Origin: Spirosoma foliorum
GTDB lineage: Bacteria; Bacteroidota; Bacteroidia; Cytophagales; Spirosomataceae
DNA length: 64,000 bases
NCBI RefSeq assembly: GCF_014117325.1
Contig: NZ_CP059732.1
Span: forward strand, 124,001 to 188,000
Direction of reading: 5' to 3'
Shown here piece by piece: positions 25,442 through 33,156 of this stretch (position 1 is the stretch's first letter; each line of letters begins with the position of its first letter). A program made the translations under genes and the position numbers. The notes under the pieces were generated by a model, which was given only the letters and a program-made list of their open reading frames with translations, was not told the origin of the DNA and searched no databases.

Positions 25442-26032
25442 ATGCCCCATATCCCGCTTCCAGATGGTGTTCCAGGTATTCGGAGTTTAGTGATGTATCG
25501 GCCCGATACGGGTCAGCATCTCTACGATCTGGCACAGGCTTTACTACGATCTGGCTCTCCCGATAGTACGCTATCGGATGCCGAACGAGAACTGATTGCC
25601 GCATTCGTGTCAAAGCAGAATCAGACAGCATTCTGTATGAATAGTCATGCCGCTGCGTCTCGCTACCTCTATGCCGATCAGCGCGATCTGGTTGATTTGA
25701 CTCTGAGCGATCCAACGGCAGCTCCTATCTCGGCAAAGTTGAAGGCATTGGTAGCAATTGCCGGTCATGTGCAGGCCGATGCTCGTACTGTTTCGAATGA
25801 TCTGGTGGCTGCAGCTCGCGCTGAGGGTGCTACGGATGGCGATATTCATGATACCGTACTAATTGCCGCGTCGTTCTGCATGTATAATCGCTACGTAGAC
25901 GGTCTGGCAACGCTAACCCCCACCGATCCAGCAGCTTACGAGGCTATGGGCGAGCGGATGGGAACCCTCGGCTATCAATTACCAAAAGCAACGGCTAGCG
26001 ATGTGGCTAGCCCTGTTACGAATTTATCATAG
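25442..26032 (+). CDS. AhpD-like / carboxymuconolactone decarboxylase family protein, copy 2 (single active-site Cys)
   Basis: 196 residues (MPHIPLPDGVPGIRSLVMYR), clearly paralogous to copies 1 and 3: ELIAAFVSKQNQTAFCMNSH, RAEGATDGDIHDTVLIAASF, CMYNRYVDGLATLTPTDPAA. The region that should read CxxC-x3-H is QTAFCMNSH: only the second Cys (C65) and H69 remain. Disulfide-based AhpD chemistry is therefore unlikely, although a one-Cys peroxidase or a binding role is possible. It follows the MFS gene by 141 bases. Cytoplasmic. Confidence 0.85.
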   Translation: MPHIPLPDGVPGIRSLVMYRPDTGQHLYDLAQALLRSGSPDSTLSDAERELIAAFVSKQNQTAFCMNSHAAASRYLYADQRDLVDLTLSDPTAAPISAKLKALVAIAGHVQADARTVSNDLVAAARAEGATDGDIHDTVLIAASFCMYNRYVDGLATLTPTDPAAYEAMGERMGTLGYQLPKATASDVASPVTNLS

Positions 26033-26044
26033 GTTGGTTATAGT

Positions 26045-26204
26045 CCCCGGCTGCTTTGCGGCTGGGGTACTATTGCGCTCTGCAAATCAGATGCCATATC
26101 TGAAGGTAGAACAAGAAAATAATAACGGGAGGATCTGAAAAGATGCTCTCTGAACAATATATATCATAGGTGACTTGTATTCCCCACCTGTTTTGCGGGT
26201 GGGG
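26045..26204. repeat. two similar G/C-rich hairpins after AhpD-like gene 2
   Basis: CCCCGGCTGCTTTGCGGCTG(GGG) at 26045-26067 and CCCCACCTGTTTTGCGGGTG(GGG) at 26182-26204 share the pattern CCCC-n-CTG-TTT-GCGG-n-TGGGG. Both fold into 9-10 bp stems with G-U pairs. The first may terminate the receptor-MFS-CMD2 transcript; the second lies about 95 bases before haloperoxidase gene B. No other feature is seen in the 267-base gap. Confidence 0.6.
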
Positions 26205-26299
26205 ACATATTATTCATCGACCTTACTTAGCCCATAGTGTATTAGCCATGAATACCCACAAGTACTCACTAGTCTTTACACTAAACATTAAGTGCAACC

Positions 26300-27703
26300 A
26301 TGAATCTTCCTACACATTTAAAAACATGCCGAATCAACTTTACTAATGTAAAAAAAATCAGTCAATACGGGTTAATCATCGCTTTTCTATGGATCGTTGC
26401 TGCCTGTAAATCACCTACGGAGGATGTGGCTCCCGTGCAAACTGCGGGTACAACCGATGCCTCCGTATCGAACCAATGGACAACTTTGTTCCTGACTGTG
26501 GAGCGGTATGCTCCTGGCTACAGACCACCGGTTGCTGCCCGGGCGTTAGCGTATATCGGGCTGGCAGCGTATGAAACGGTTGTGCCAGGTTCGGCGAATT
26601 ACCGATCGATAGCCCCTGCTTTTTCAGGCCTTGTTATTCCTAAGCCAGAATCGGGTAAAGTATATCGTTGGGATGTAGCTGTAAACGAAGCCTATTACTT
26701 GATGATGAAAGGCTTTTTTCCACACGTAGTGGATGCCGACAAAGCCCGAATCGATAGTTTACATACAAAACTGGCCGTAGCTGTTGGGGCCGCCGATGAG
26801 CTGGATCGCTCTAAAAAATTTGGTCAGGATGTAGCTTCGGCCGTGCTGGCGTATTCAAAAACTGATGCCGCTGGTGATGCCGCTTATTTGCGTAACCAGC
26901 CTACTGATTATGTGCCGCCAACGGGCGTTGGTAAATGGCAACCTACTGCCCCCGATTTTGGCCGGGCATTGTTGCCGTACTGGGGTAAAGTCAGAACCTT
27001 CGTGGCCAATGAAGCCGACAAACTAGCCAAAGCTCCGCTGGACTATAGCACGAATGTGAAGTCGACTCTATTTGCGCAAGGGCTGGAAATTTATTCAAAC
27101 ACAACCCCGCTCTCTAAAGAGCAGCAATGGATTGGGGAGTTCTGGAGTGATGATATTTACAAGCTGACATTTGAGCCTGCCGGGCGTTGGATTGCCATTG
27201 CTCAACAAGTGGTTGTAAAAGAAAAAGTTGCACTGGATAAAGCCGTTTATACCTATGCAAAAGTGGGAATGGGGTTAAGCGATATTGGCGTTGCTTGCTG
27301 GAATTCGAAGTACGTCTATAACATCGAGCGGCCTATTACGTACATCCGCAAGACGGTTGATCCAACCTGGGTTACCCGCTTGAATAATCCAATCAGTATT
27401 CTGGTCGGTGTTACGCCACCATTTCCGTCTTATCCATCAGGGCACTCCAGTTTTGGGGGCGTAGCGGCTGAGGTTCTGACGAATATTTATGGACCCGATT
27501 ATGCCATGACCGACCGTTGCCATGAAGGACGAACTGAGTTCAATGGAGCACCTCGTAGTTTCAATAATTTTTATGAGATGGCGCAGGAGAATGCATACTC
27601 CCGAGTGGTACTAGGCGTTCATTACCGCATGGACTGCGAAGAAGGATTACGCATGGGTTATGCCATCGGTCGTAAAGTAAACCAGCTAGTCTGGGAGAAG
27701 TAG
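26300..27703 (+). CDS. vanadium-dependent haloperoxidase / PAP2-superfamily lipoprotein (paralogue B)
   Basis: 467 residues. A basic N-terminus leads to the hydrophobic segment YGLIIAFLWIVAAC, a lipobox. The catalytic site is complete: K337-x6-R344-P (KYVYNIERP), P379-S-G-H382 (PSYPSGHSSFGG) and S-R435-x5-H441-x3-D445 (SRVVLGVHYRMD). The N-terminal part (RPPVAARALAYIGLAAYETV) and the RSFNNFYEMAQENAYSR segment are typical of secreted bacterial haloperoxidase-like proteins. It is only distantly related to paralogues A and C and is followed by AhpD-like copy 3, repeating the enzyme-plus-AhpD order seen at A and copy 1. Confidence 0.87.
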   Translation: MNLPTHLKTCRINFTNVKKISQYGLIIAFLWIVAACKSPTEDVAPVQTAGTTDASVSNQWTTLFLTVERYAPGYRPPVAARALAYIGLAAYETVVPGSANYRSIAPAFSGLVIPKPESGKVYRWDVAVNEAYYLMMKGFFPHVVDADKARIDSLHTKLAVAVGAADELDRSKKFGQDVASAVLAYSKTDAAGDAAYLRNQPTDYVPPTGVGKWQPTAPDFGRALLPYWGKVRTFVANEADKLAKAPLDYSTNVKSTLFAQGLEIYSNTTPLSKEQQWIGEFWSDDIYKLTFEPAGRWIAIAQQVVVKEKVALDKAVYTYAKVGMGLSDIGVACWNSKYVYNIERPITYIRKTVDPTWVTRLNNPISILVGVTPPFPSYPSGHSSFGGVAAEVLTNIYGPDYAMTDRCHEGRTEFNGAPRSFNNFYEMAQENAYSRVVLGVHYRMDCEEGLRMGYAIGRKVNQLVWEK

Positions 27704-27722
27704 TTGAATTGAGGATGATAGA

Positions 27723-27885
27723 TAATGGATAATGAATAATGAATAATGAATAATGGATAATGGATAATGGATAATGAATAATGGATAATGGATAATGGAT
27801 AATGAATAATTGGTAGCGACTCAATACTACTAGCCAACGACTTATCATTACCCATTATCCATTACTCCTTATTCATTATCAGGTG
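27723..27885. repeat. 12 tandem TAATGRA heptamers with inverted counterpart upstream of AhpD-like gene 3
   Basis: From 27723 to 27806 the sequence is twelve exact-length heptamers TAATGGA or TAATGAA, then a decayed TAATTGG. At 27844-27884 lies the inverted counterpart (CATTACCCATTATCCATTAC and ATTCATTATC). The unit is 7 bases, not a multiple of three, and lies outside coding sequence. Copy number is probably unstable. Confidence 0.88.
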
Positions 27886-27911
27886 TTTGCATAACCTAAC
27901 CAATTTATAGA

Positions 27912-28490
27912 ATGCCACATATCGAATTACCTGCCGGATTACCCGGCATTCGTGGGCCAATGGCGTTTAGTCCTGAAACAGCCCGCCCACTTAACGGCCT
28001 GGTCAATGTGCTGTTGCGGACCAATGCAAACCGGCCTGAATCGGGCCTGACAGAAGGAGAGCGTGAACTGATTGCCACCTACGTGTCTTCATTGAACGAT
28101 TGCTTTTTTTGCCAGACCATTCACGGTGCTGTGGCTAGTCATCATCTGGGTGATGAAGACTGGAGCCTTGTTCAATCCGTAAAATGCGATCCGGCATCGG
28201 CAGCAATCTCGCCCAAGCTTAAGGCACTACTGACGATTGCCGGAAGTGTTCAGCAAGGAGGGAAGTCGGTAACACCAGAACAAGTTGAAGCGGCTCGTGC
28301 CGAAGGCGCTACCGATCACGATATTCACGATACGGTTCTGATTGCGGCAGCGTTTTGTATGTTCAATCGGTATGTCGATGGTTTGGCGACCTGGGCTCCC
28401 GAAGATGCGTCCTTGTATCGGTATCGTGCTCAAAAAGTAGCCGAGTATGGGTATACCCACGAAGATCACTACATGCCGCCAGCCCATTAA
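27912..28490 (+). CDS. AhpD-like / carboxymuconolactone decarboxylase family protein, copy 3 (canonical CxxC)
   Basis: 192 residues (MPHIELPAGLPGIRGPMAFS). It has the intact AhpD-type redox site C64-F-F-C67-x3-H71 (NDCFFCQTIHGAV), followed by RAEGATDHDIHDTVLIAAAF and CMFNRYVDGLATWAPEDASL. Of the three paralogues only this one keeps the standard spacing, so it is the best candidate for a working alkylhydroperoxidase-type enzyme. DUF3179 gene starts 19 bases downstream, indicating co-transcription. Cytoplasmic. Confidence 0.9.
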   Translation: MPHIELPAGLPGIRGPMAFSPETARPLNGLVNVLLRTNANRPESGLTEGERELIATYVSSLNDCFFCQTIHGAVASHHLGDEDWSLVQSVKCDPASAAISPKLKALLTIAGSVQQGGKSVTPEQVEAARAEGATDHDIHDTVLIAAAFCMFNRYVDGLATWAPEDASLYRYRAQKVAEYGYTHEDHYMPPAH

Positions 28491-28508
28491 CCACCTGACC
28501 CTCTTTCG

Positions 28509-29738
28509 ATGAAGCGTTCGTTTTTGTTCTTTCTGATTCCCATTCTCCTGCTGATTATCCTTGAGGTAATGAGTGTTTATTTCATCATGCCTTTTCCGGG
28601 CAGTCAGCTCGGCCTTACAGACGCTGAATCGGGACCTGCCTCACTCGGGCGTGTCGAGCTGGCGTACTGGCTGCACAAAAATATCGGCTGGTTACGAATC
28701 GTTGGGTTGCTGCTATTGGCCTATCCTGCCTTTTCGATCATTATAAAGCCACGTCGGACATGGCATCGCTATCTGGCAGGTGGCCTTGTGTTGTTGTATG
28801 GAGCCGTGCTCTATCAGGTCAATATGGAAATGATGGCCGACCATATGTTTTTGCAACCTATTCACAAACGAGTAGTGCCAATGAGCGAGAATAAAATCCC
28901 GCTTAACAAACTTGTTGTGGGGTATCAGTCAATGGGGCAGGCAACGGCTTACCCAATACAATTGATTGGCTATCATCACCAGGTCCGGGATACGGTAGGT
29001 GGCGAACCTGTCATGATTACCTATTGTACCGTTTGCCGAACAGGCCGTGTATTTAGCCCAGTAGTACGTGGACAGGCCGACGAGTTTCGCTTAGTAGGCA
29101 TGGATCATTTCAATGCCATGTTCGAAGACAAACGAACGGGTAGCTGGTGGCGGCAGGCGACTGGTGAGGCTATTGTAGGGCCGCTAAAAGGAAAAAGCTT
29201 AACCGAGCTAACAGGTCGTCAGATGACACTAGGAGAATGGGCTGCCGAACACCCCAACACGCGTGTGTTGCAGGCCGACCCTGCCTTTGCCGAGAAGTTT
29301 GACGGCATGAAAAACTACGAACGAGGGCTCTCGAAAGGAAATCTCACCCGTCGTGATTCCGCATCGTGGAAACCTAAATCGTGGGTCATTGGTGTTGAGC
29401 GATCAGGCGCCAGCAAAGCGTATGACTGGAATGCGCTGGAGACGAAACGTATTTTAAACGACGTGCTCGGAAATGAACCGCTGTTGTTAACAATGGCTCC
29501 CGACAGTGTGTCTTTTGGAGCCTGGAGCCGACGTGTAGGTGTAAAAACGCTCGAGTTTCAATACGCCAACAAAAAACTCACGGATAAAGAAACTGGATCT
29601 GTCTGGACATGGCGTGGACATTGTATTGCAGGGGCATTGGTCGGCCAGAGATTGACGGCTATACCCAAAGCACATCAGGAATTCTGGCATTCGTGGCGCA
29701 GTTTTCACCCTGATACGGAACGAGATATTACTCAGTAA
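28509..29738 (+). CDS. DUF3179 domain-containing membrane protein
   Basis: 409 residues. Two or three N-terminal helices (FLFFLIPILLLIILEVMSVYF, IVGLLLLAYPAFSIII, YLAGGLVLLYGAVLY) precede a DUF3179 domain with the hallmark TYCTVCRTGRVFSP, GMDHFNAMFEDKRTGSWWRQ, ATGEAIVGPLKGKSL and HCIAGALVGQRL. The function of DUF3179 is not established; the paired Cys in TYCTVC suggests metal or redox chemistry. It directly follows AhpD-like copy 3 and ends at a strong terminator, so it closes that transcript. Confidence 0.85.
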   Translation: MKRSFLFFLIPILLLIILEVMSVYFIMPFPGSQLGLTDAESGPASLGRVELAYWLHKNIGWLRIVGLLLLAYPAFSIIIKPRRTWHRYLAGGLVLLYGAVLYQVNMEMMADHMFLQPIHKRVVPMSENKIPLNKLVVGYQSMGQATAYPIQLIGYHHQVRDTVGGEPVMITYCTVCRTGRVFSPVVRGQADEFRLVGMDHFNAMFEDKRTGSWWRQATGEAIVGPLKGKSLTELTGRQMTLGEWAAEHPNTRVLQADPAFAEKFDGMKNYERGLSKGNLTRRDSASWKPKSWVIGVERSGASKAYDWNALETKRILNDVLGNEPLLLTMAPDSVSFGAWSRRVGVKTLEFQYANKKLTDKETGSVWTWRGHCIAGALVGQRLTAIPKAHQEFWHSWRSFHPDTERDITQ

Positions 29739-29744
29739 GAACAG

Positions 29745-29772
29745 AAAGCCAGGCCGATCGCCTGGCTTTTTT
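29745..29772 (+). terminator. factor-independent terminator after the DUF3179 gene
   Basis: AAGCCAGGC (29746-29754), 5-base loop CGATC, GCCTGGCTT (29760-29768), then a T-run. Perfect 9-bp G/C-rich stem within 10 bases of the stop codon. Confidence 0.9.
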
Positions 29773-29827
29773 AGTGTCCACTTAGGAGGAAAACGTCAAT
29801 CGATGCCAGATGCTACGGCTGAACGGC

Positions 29828-29835
29828 TACTTTTG
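29828..29835 (+). promoter_or_regulatory. -7 promoter element (TACTTTTG)
   Basis: Exact match to TAnnTTTG 20 bases before the ATG at 29855, supporting that start over the earlier in-frame codon at 29810, which would lie upstream of the transcript start. Confidence 0.55.
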
Positions 29836-29854
29836 TATAACCTACCCTAGATTT

Positions 29855-30772
29855 ATGCGATTTGTAGCTTATATAACTAGCCTTGGTCTTTTGTTGAGCC
29901 TTACCCGGCAAACCTATGCTCAGGGATCAATTGATGGCTTTATGCGGGGACAACGAAAAGCCAGCCTGGCCATCTTTGGCTCGCAAGAGACCTACGATAC
30001 CTACTACATCAATACCACCGAAACAAAAAATCCTAACCTTGGTACCGTCACTACCCAGGCCGTGACAGTAGTGGGTACTTATGGCCTGGGCTACGATCTT
30101 GATTTGATTGTATCGGCCCCTTATGTCCGCACGCAGGCCAGCGCAGGCTATTTCCCGAAACAGGAAGGCTTTCAGGATTTGACCGGCACGCTTCGGTGGG
30201 AGGCTTATGACTATAAATTTGGGAAGACGAAACTCTCCTGGGAGTTTGCAGTAGGCTATTCCATGCCTATGCAGCACTATGTGAACGATGCGATGGTAGC
30301 CATTGGTCGTGGATCGCAGAATCTGGATGGGCGAACGCTATTGCATTTTAAAGCCCCCAACTTTTTCATAACCGGGCAATACGGCTACATTCGGCGTGGG
30401 CAGGTGAAACTCGACCACATCGTGAATACCTACGACCCAAGTCAGATAAATCCGAATAGCGGTACCAAAGTCAATGTGCCCGATGTTACGGAACTGATCA
30501 TCCGGGCGGGCTTTGTGTCGAAGGTAGTTAACATAGATGTTTGGGGGCAGCGCCAAACACCGCATAGCGACGGGACCAATATAGGTCCTGGTATTCCATT
30601 CCCAACCAATGCTGTCGGCTTTACACGGGTTGGAGCAACGGCTTACTTGCGACTCTTAAAGCAATTCGGATTGACGGCAGGCTATAACACGACACTTGAT
30701 GGCCGGAATATCGGTAAAAGCACACAAATCAATGCGGGCTTAGTCATTGGACACTGGACCGCAAATAATTAG
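29855..30772 (+). CDS. outer-membrane beta-barrel, paralogue of the barrel at 18009
   Basis: From ATG 29855, MRFVAYITSLGLLLSLTRQT ending YAQ is a signal peptide; 305 residues. Barrel strands alternate throughout (VTVVGTYGLGYDLDLIVSAP, LSWEFAVGYSMPMQHYV, FFITGQYGYI, TAGYNTTLDGRNIG). Its motif order matches the barrel at 18009, and like that one it lies just ahead of a haloperoxidase-like gene (paralogue C), so barrel plus haloperoxidase appears as a duplicated two-gene unit. It has its own promoter behind a terminator. Confidence 0.78.
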   Translation: MRFVAYITSLGLLLSLTRQTYAQGSIDGFMRGQRKASLAIFGSQETYDTYYINTTETKNPNLGTVTTQAVTVVGTYGLGYDLDLIVSAPYVRTQASAGYFPKQEGFQDLTGTLRWEAYDYKFGKTKLSWEFAVGYSMPMQHYVNDAMVAIGRGSQNLDGRTLLHFKAPNFFITGQYGYIRRGQVKLDHIVNTYDPSQINPNSGTKVNVPDVTELIIRAGFVSKVVNIDVWGQRQTPHSDGTNIGPGIPFPTNAVGFTRVGATAYLRLLKQFGLTAGYNTTLDGRNIGKSTQINAGLVIGHWTANN

Positions 30773-30822
30773 TCGTTCGCTACAAGATTCATGCTTTTTA
30801 AACACTCCGGGGCATGAAAAAG

Positions 30823-30859
30823 CCCCTCTCCTGTTTTAGGAGAGGGGTTGGGGTGAGGT
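30823..30859. repeat. CCCCTCTCCT hairpin (dispersed repeat) just before haloperoxidase paralogue C
   Basis: CCCCTCTCCT (30823-30832), loop GTTTT, AGGAGAGGGG (30838-30847), followed by TTGGGGTGAGGT. Related to the element at 7325-7491. It ends 7 bases before the ATG at 30867. Confidence 0.8.
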
Positions 30860-30866
30860 CATTCAA

Positions 30867-32375
30867 ATGAAAACGCGTAGTCTTTTAGTTGTCTTAAGTA
30901 CGTTTCTGCTGTGGATGATAAGCTGTAAAGAGCCGATTATCGACGAGGGCGTACTACCATTTATCGTTCCTACGTCTGTCGATGCCGATGGGGGAACGTG
31001 GCGAACCATCATTCTGAAATCGGCGGCAGATATAACGGTTCCGCAACCTGTAGCGGTTACGTCGGATGCCTATAAAAAGGAATTTTCGGATGTGAAAAAT
31101 GGCGTATTAGCCGCCACGCCTGAACAGAACACAGCCGTTAACTACTGGGCTGCGGGAGGGACTATCCGTTGGAATCAGATTGCCCGGCAGCTGGTCGCAA
31201 AATACAATCTGGCACCCGGCTATGATTATGCTACTGGTCAGACAACCTCGGCCGATGCTGGAAATCCCTATGCGGGCCCGCCCTTCGCTGCCCGCGTGTA
31301 TGCCTTGTTGAGTGTTGCTCAGTATGATGCGCTGGTCGTAGCATGGCGGGCTAAGTATCAGTATAACCGACCATCACTGGAACAGCAGGGTGTGGTTGCG
31401 AGGATACCCATACTCGATGTGCCTTCTTATCCATCCGAAGATGCGGCCATTGCAGAGGCATCCTGTCAGCTGTTGGCATACTTATTTCCTAATGAACTAA
31501 ACTGGCTTAAGGCGAAAGCCACCGAACATAAGCAAAGTCGGCTATGGGCCGGAGGGAATGTGCCCAGCGACATCAAAGCGGGTGAAGACCTGGGCGCAAC
31601 GCTAGTCGCTAAAGTTATTGATCGTGCGAAAAGCGACCGTTTTAGTGCCGCTCTTGATCAAACAAACAGTTGGCAAACCACGCTTGCTAAAGCGCCCTAC
31701 GACCAGAAATGGAAAAGTACTGAGCTACCCGAACGCGCGCCTATTTTGCCATTGGCAGGTAAAGTAAAAACCTGGTACGATTCAACGGCCATTGTTCGGG
31801 CAGCGCCTGCAGTTCCACCGGCCACTACATCGGCAACGTTTCAGAAAGCCCTGAGTGAAGTTCGTGATATAGCCAGCTCGCGTACCCGCGACCAGTGGAG
31901 TATTGCCAGTTATTGGGATAATGGGCCCGGTACGTATTCGCTGTCGGGACTTTGGAATTTTCTGGTCGAGGATTTGAGCCGGCAGGAAGGGCAGAATGAG
32001 TTACGAACAGCCCGAACCTATGCTTTACTAAATCGAGCGATGCAGGATGCAACAACCGCGAGTTGGCAAACAATGTATACTTATTTTGTGCCACGCCCTT
32101 CGCAGATTGACCCGACGATTAAAACGTCTACGGCCATTCCCAATACGCCTGGATACGTAGCCGATCGGGCTGCTGTTTCGACCGCAGCCGCTACCGTACT
32201 GGCTTATTTGTTTCCGGACGAAGCTACTCGCCTGAACGCACAAGCAACTGAAGCCGCAATATCGGGCTTGTACAGTGGTACTCAGTTTCGTTTTGATACA
32301 GAAGAAGGCGCGAAGCTGGGAAGTACCATCGGGCAATTAGCCATTACTGGCGCAAAGGCTGATGGGGCAAAGTAG
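30867..32375 (+). CDS. haloperoxidase/PAP2-like lipoprotein with lost active site (paralogue C, pseudoenzyme)
   Basis: 502 residues with lipobox MISC after MKTRSLLVVLSTFLLW. It aligns over its whole length with paralogue A (IDEKAGNWKTYVL versus VDADGGTWRTIIL; LSVAQYDALVAAW versus LSVAQYDALVVAW; AAAATVLTYIFPD versus TAAATVLAYLFPD). The metal-site residues are replaced: the Lys of K-x6-RP is M403 (R410-P is kept), PSGH is V431-A-D-R434, the Arg of SR is G467 and the catalytic His is Q473. The frame is intact and codon use looks normal, so the gene appears to be maintained. It probably kept a binding or structural role. Not part of the AhpD pairing. Confidence 0.85.
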   Translation: MKTRSLLVVLSTFLLWMISCKEPIIDEGVLPFIVPTSVDADGGTWRTIILKSAADITVPQPVAVTSDAYKKEFSDVKNGVLAATPEQNTAVNYWAAGGTIRWNQIARQLVAKYNLAPGYDYATGQTTSADAGNPYAGPPFAARVYALLSVAQYDALVVAWRAKYQYNRPSLEQQGVVARIPILDVPSYPSEDAAIAEASCQLLAYLFPNELNWLKAKATEHKQSRLWAGGNVPSDIKAGEDLGATLVAKVIDRAKSDRFSAALDQTNSWQTTLAKAPYDQKWKSTELPERAPILPLAGKVKTWYDSTAIVRAAPAVPPATTSATFQKALSEVRDIASSRTRDQWSIASYWDNGPGTYSLSGLWNFLVEDLSRQEGQNELRTARTYALLNRAMQDATTASWQTMYTYFVPRPSQIDPTIKTSTAIPNTPGYVADRAAVSTAAATVLAYLFPDEATRLNAQATEAAISGLYSGTQFRFDTEEGAKLGSTIGQLAITGAKADGAK

Positions 32376-32466
32376 CGTTATCAGCCTTTTTCGGGTTTAG
32401 AAAAAATACCCGCCTTTCTTATGGAGAAATAATTCTCTGGTGAACGATTCATGAATTGTGTCTGTT

Positions 32467-32487
32467 GGTATTAATACCAATTGGTAT
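32467..32487. promoter_or_regulatory. TetR operator upstream of its own gene
   Basis: Two overlapping perfect palindromes: GGTATTAATACC (32467-32478) and ATACCAATTGGTAT (32474-32487), ending 9 bases before the ATG at 32497. The second differs by one base from the site before the efflux pump gene. Confidence 0.8.
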
Positions 32488-32496
32488 ATTTATATC

Positions 32497-33114
32497 ATGA
32501 AGAACGAATTGTCGAAGGCAGAACGGACTCGTCAGTTTATTATCGAAAAGACGGCTCCCGTTTTCAATACGAAAGGATATGCGGGTACATCGCTGGCCGA
32601 TCTGACGGAGGTGACTGGCTTAACGAAAGGCAGTATCTACGGTAATTTCGAGAATAAAGAAGAAGTTGCCCTGGCTTGTTTTGATTACAATCTTAGTCGG
32701 ATCAATCAGGCAGTGGTAGCACAAATTGCCGAAGCAACGTCCTATTATCAGAAGCTACTGGTCTATGCTCGATTTTATCATAGCTTCACGCGTTCCTCTT
32801 TTCTGGATGGGGGCTGCCCCATTCTGAATACCGCAACAGAGGCCGACGATACCAATAACTTACTGAAGGATAAAGCGGCTAAAGCCATTCTGGGTTGGCG
32901 AAAACGCCTGACCGATCTTATCAAAGGAGGTATAGAGGTAGGCGAATTCAGGCAAGATGTGGTAGTCGATCAAATGGCCCTGTCCATTATTGCGTTGATT
33001 GAAGGCGGCATTATGATTGCCAAAGTGACCAACACCCCCAGTAGTCTCGATAAAGTTCTACAAACGGTAGAGATGCTCATCACACACATGAAAGTCAGTC
33101 AGGAGTCGAACTAG
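32497..33114 (+). CDS. TetR/AcrR-family transcriptional repressor
   Basis: 205 residues from ATG 32497 (MKNELSKAERTRQFIIEKTA); the longer frame would run through the operator. The N-terminal helix-turn-helix is typical: FNTKGYAGTSLADLTEVTGL, TKGSIYGNFENKEEVALACF. The C-terminal ligand domain contains SFLDGGCPILNTATEADD, the GGC(P)xxN motif seen in YxaF/LmrA-type TetR proteins. It lies 59 bases before a DHA2 pump on the same strand, and both genes carry the same palindrome, so it very likely represses itself and the pump until a toxic ligand binds. Confidence 0.92.
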   Translation: MKNELSKAERTRQFIIEKTAPVFNTKGYAGTSLADLTEVTGLTKGSIYGNFENKEEVALACFDYNLSRINQAVVAQIAEATSYYQKLLVYARFYHSFTRSSFLDGGCPILNTATEADDTNNLLKDKAAKAILGWRKRLTDLIKGGIEVGEFRQDVVVDQMALSIIALIEGGIMIAKVTNTPSSLDKVLQTVEMLITHMKVSQESN

Positions 33115-33156
33115 CCATTCGATTTCAGACTGACTTTCTTTTTTTTATTAGTAAAT

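Noticed and set aside
27723-27885. Short direct repeats that could be read as a CRISPR array
   Set aside because: The unit is 7 bases with no spacers, and no cas gene is in the window.
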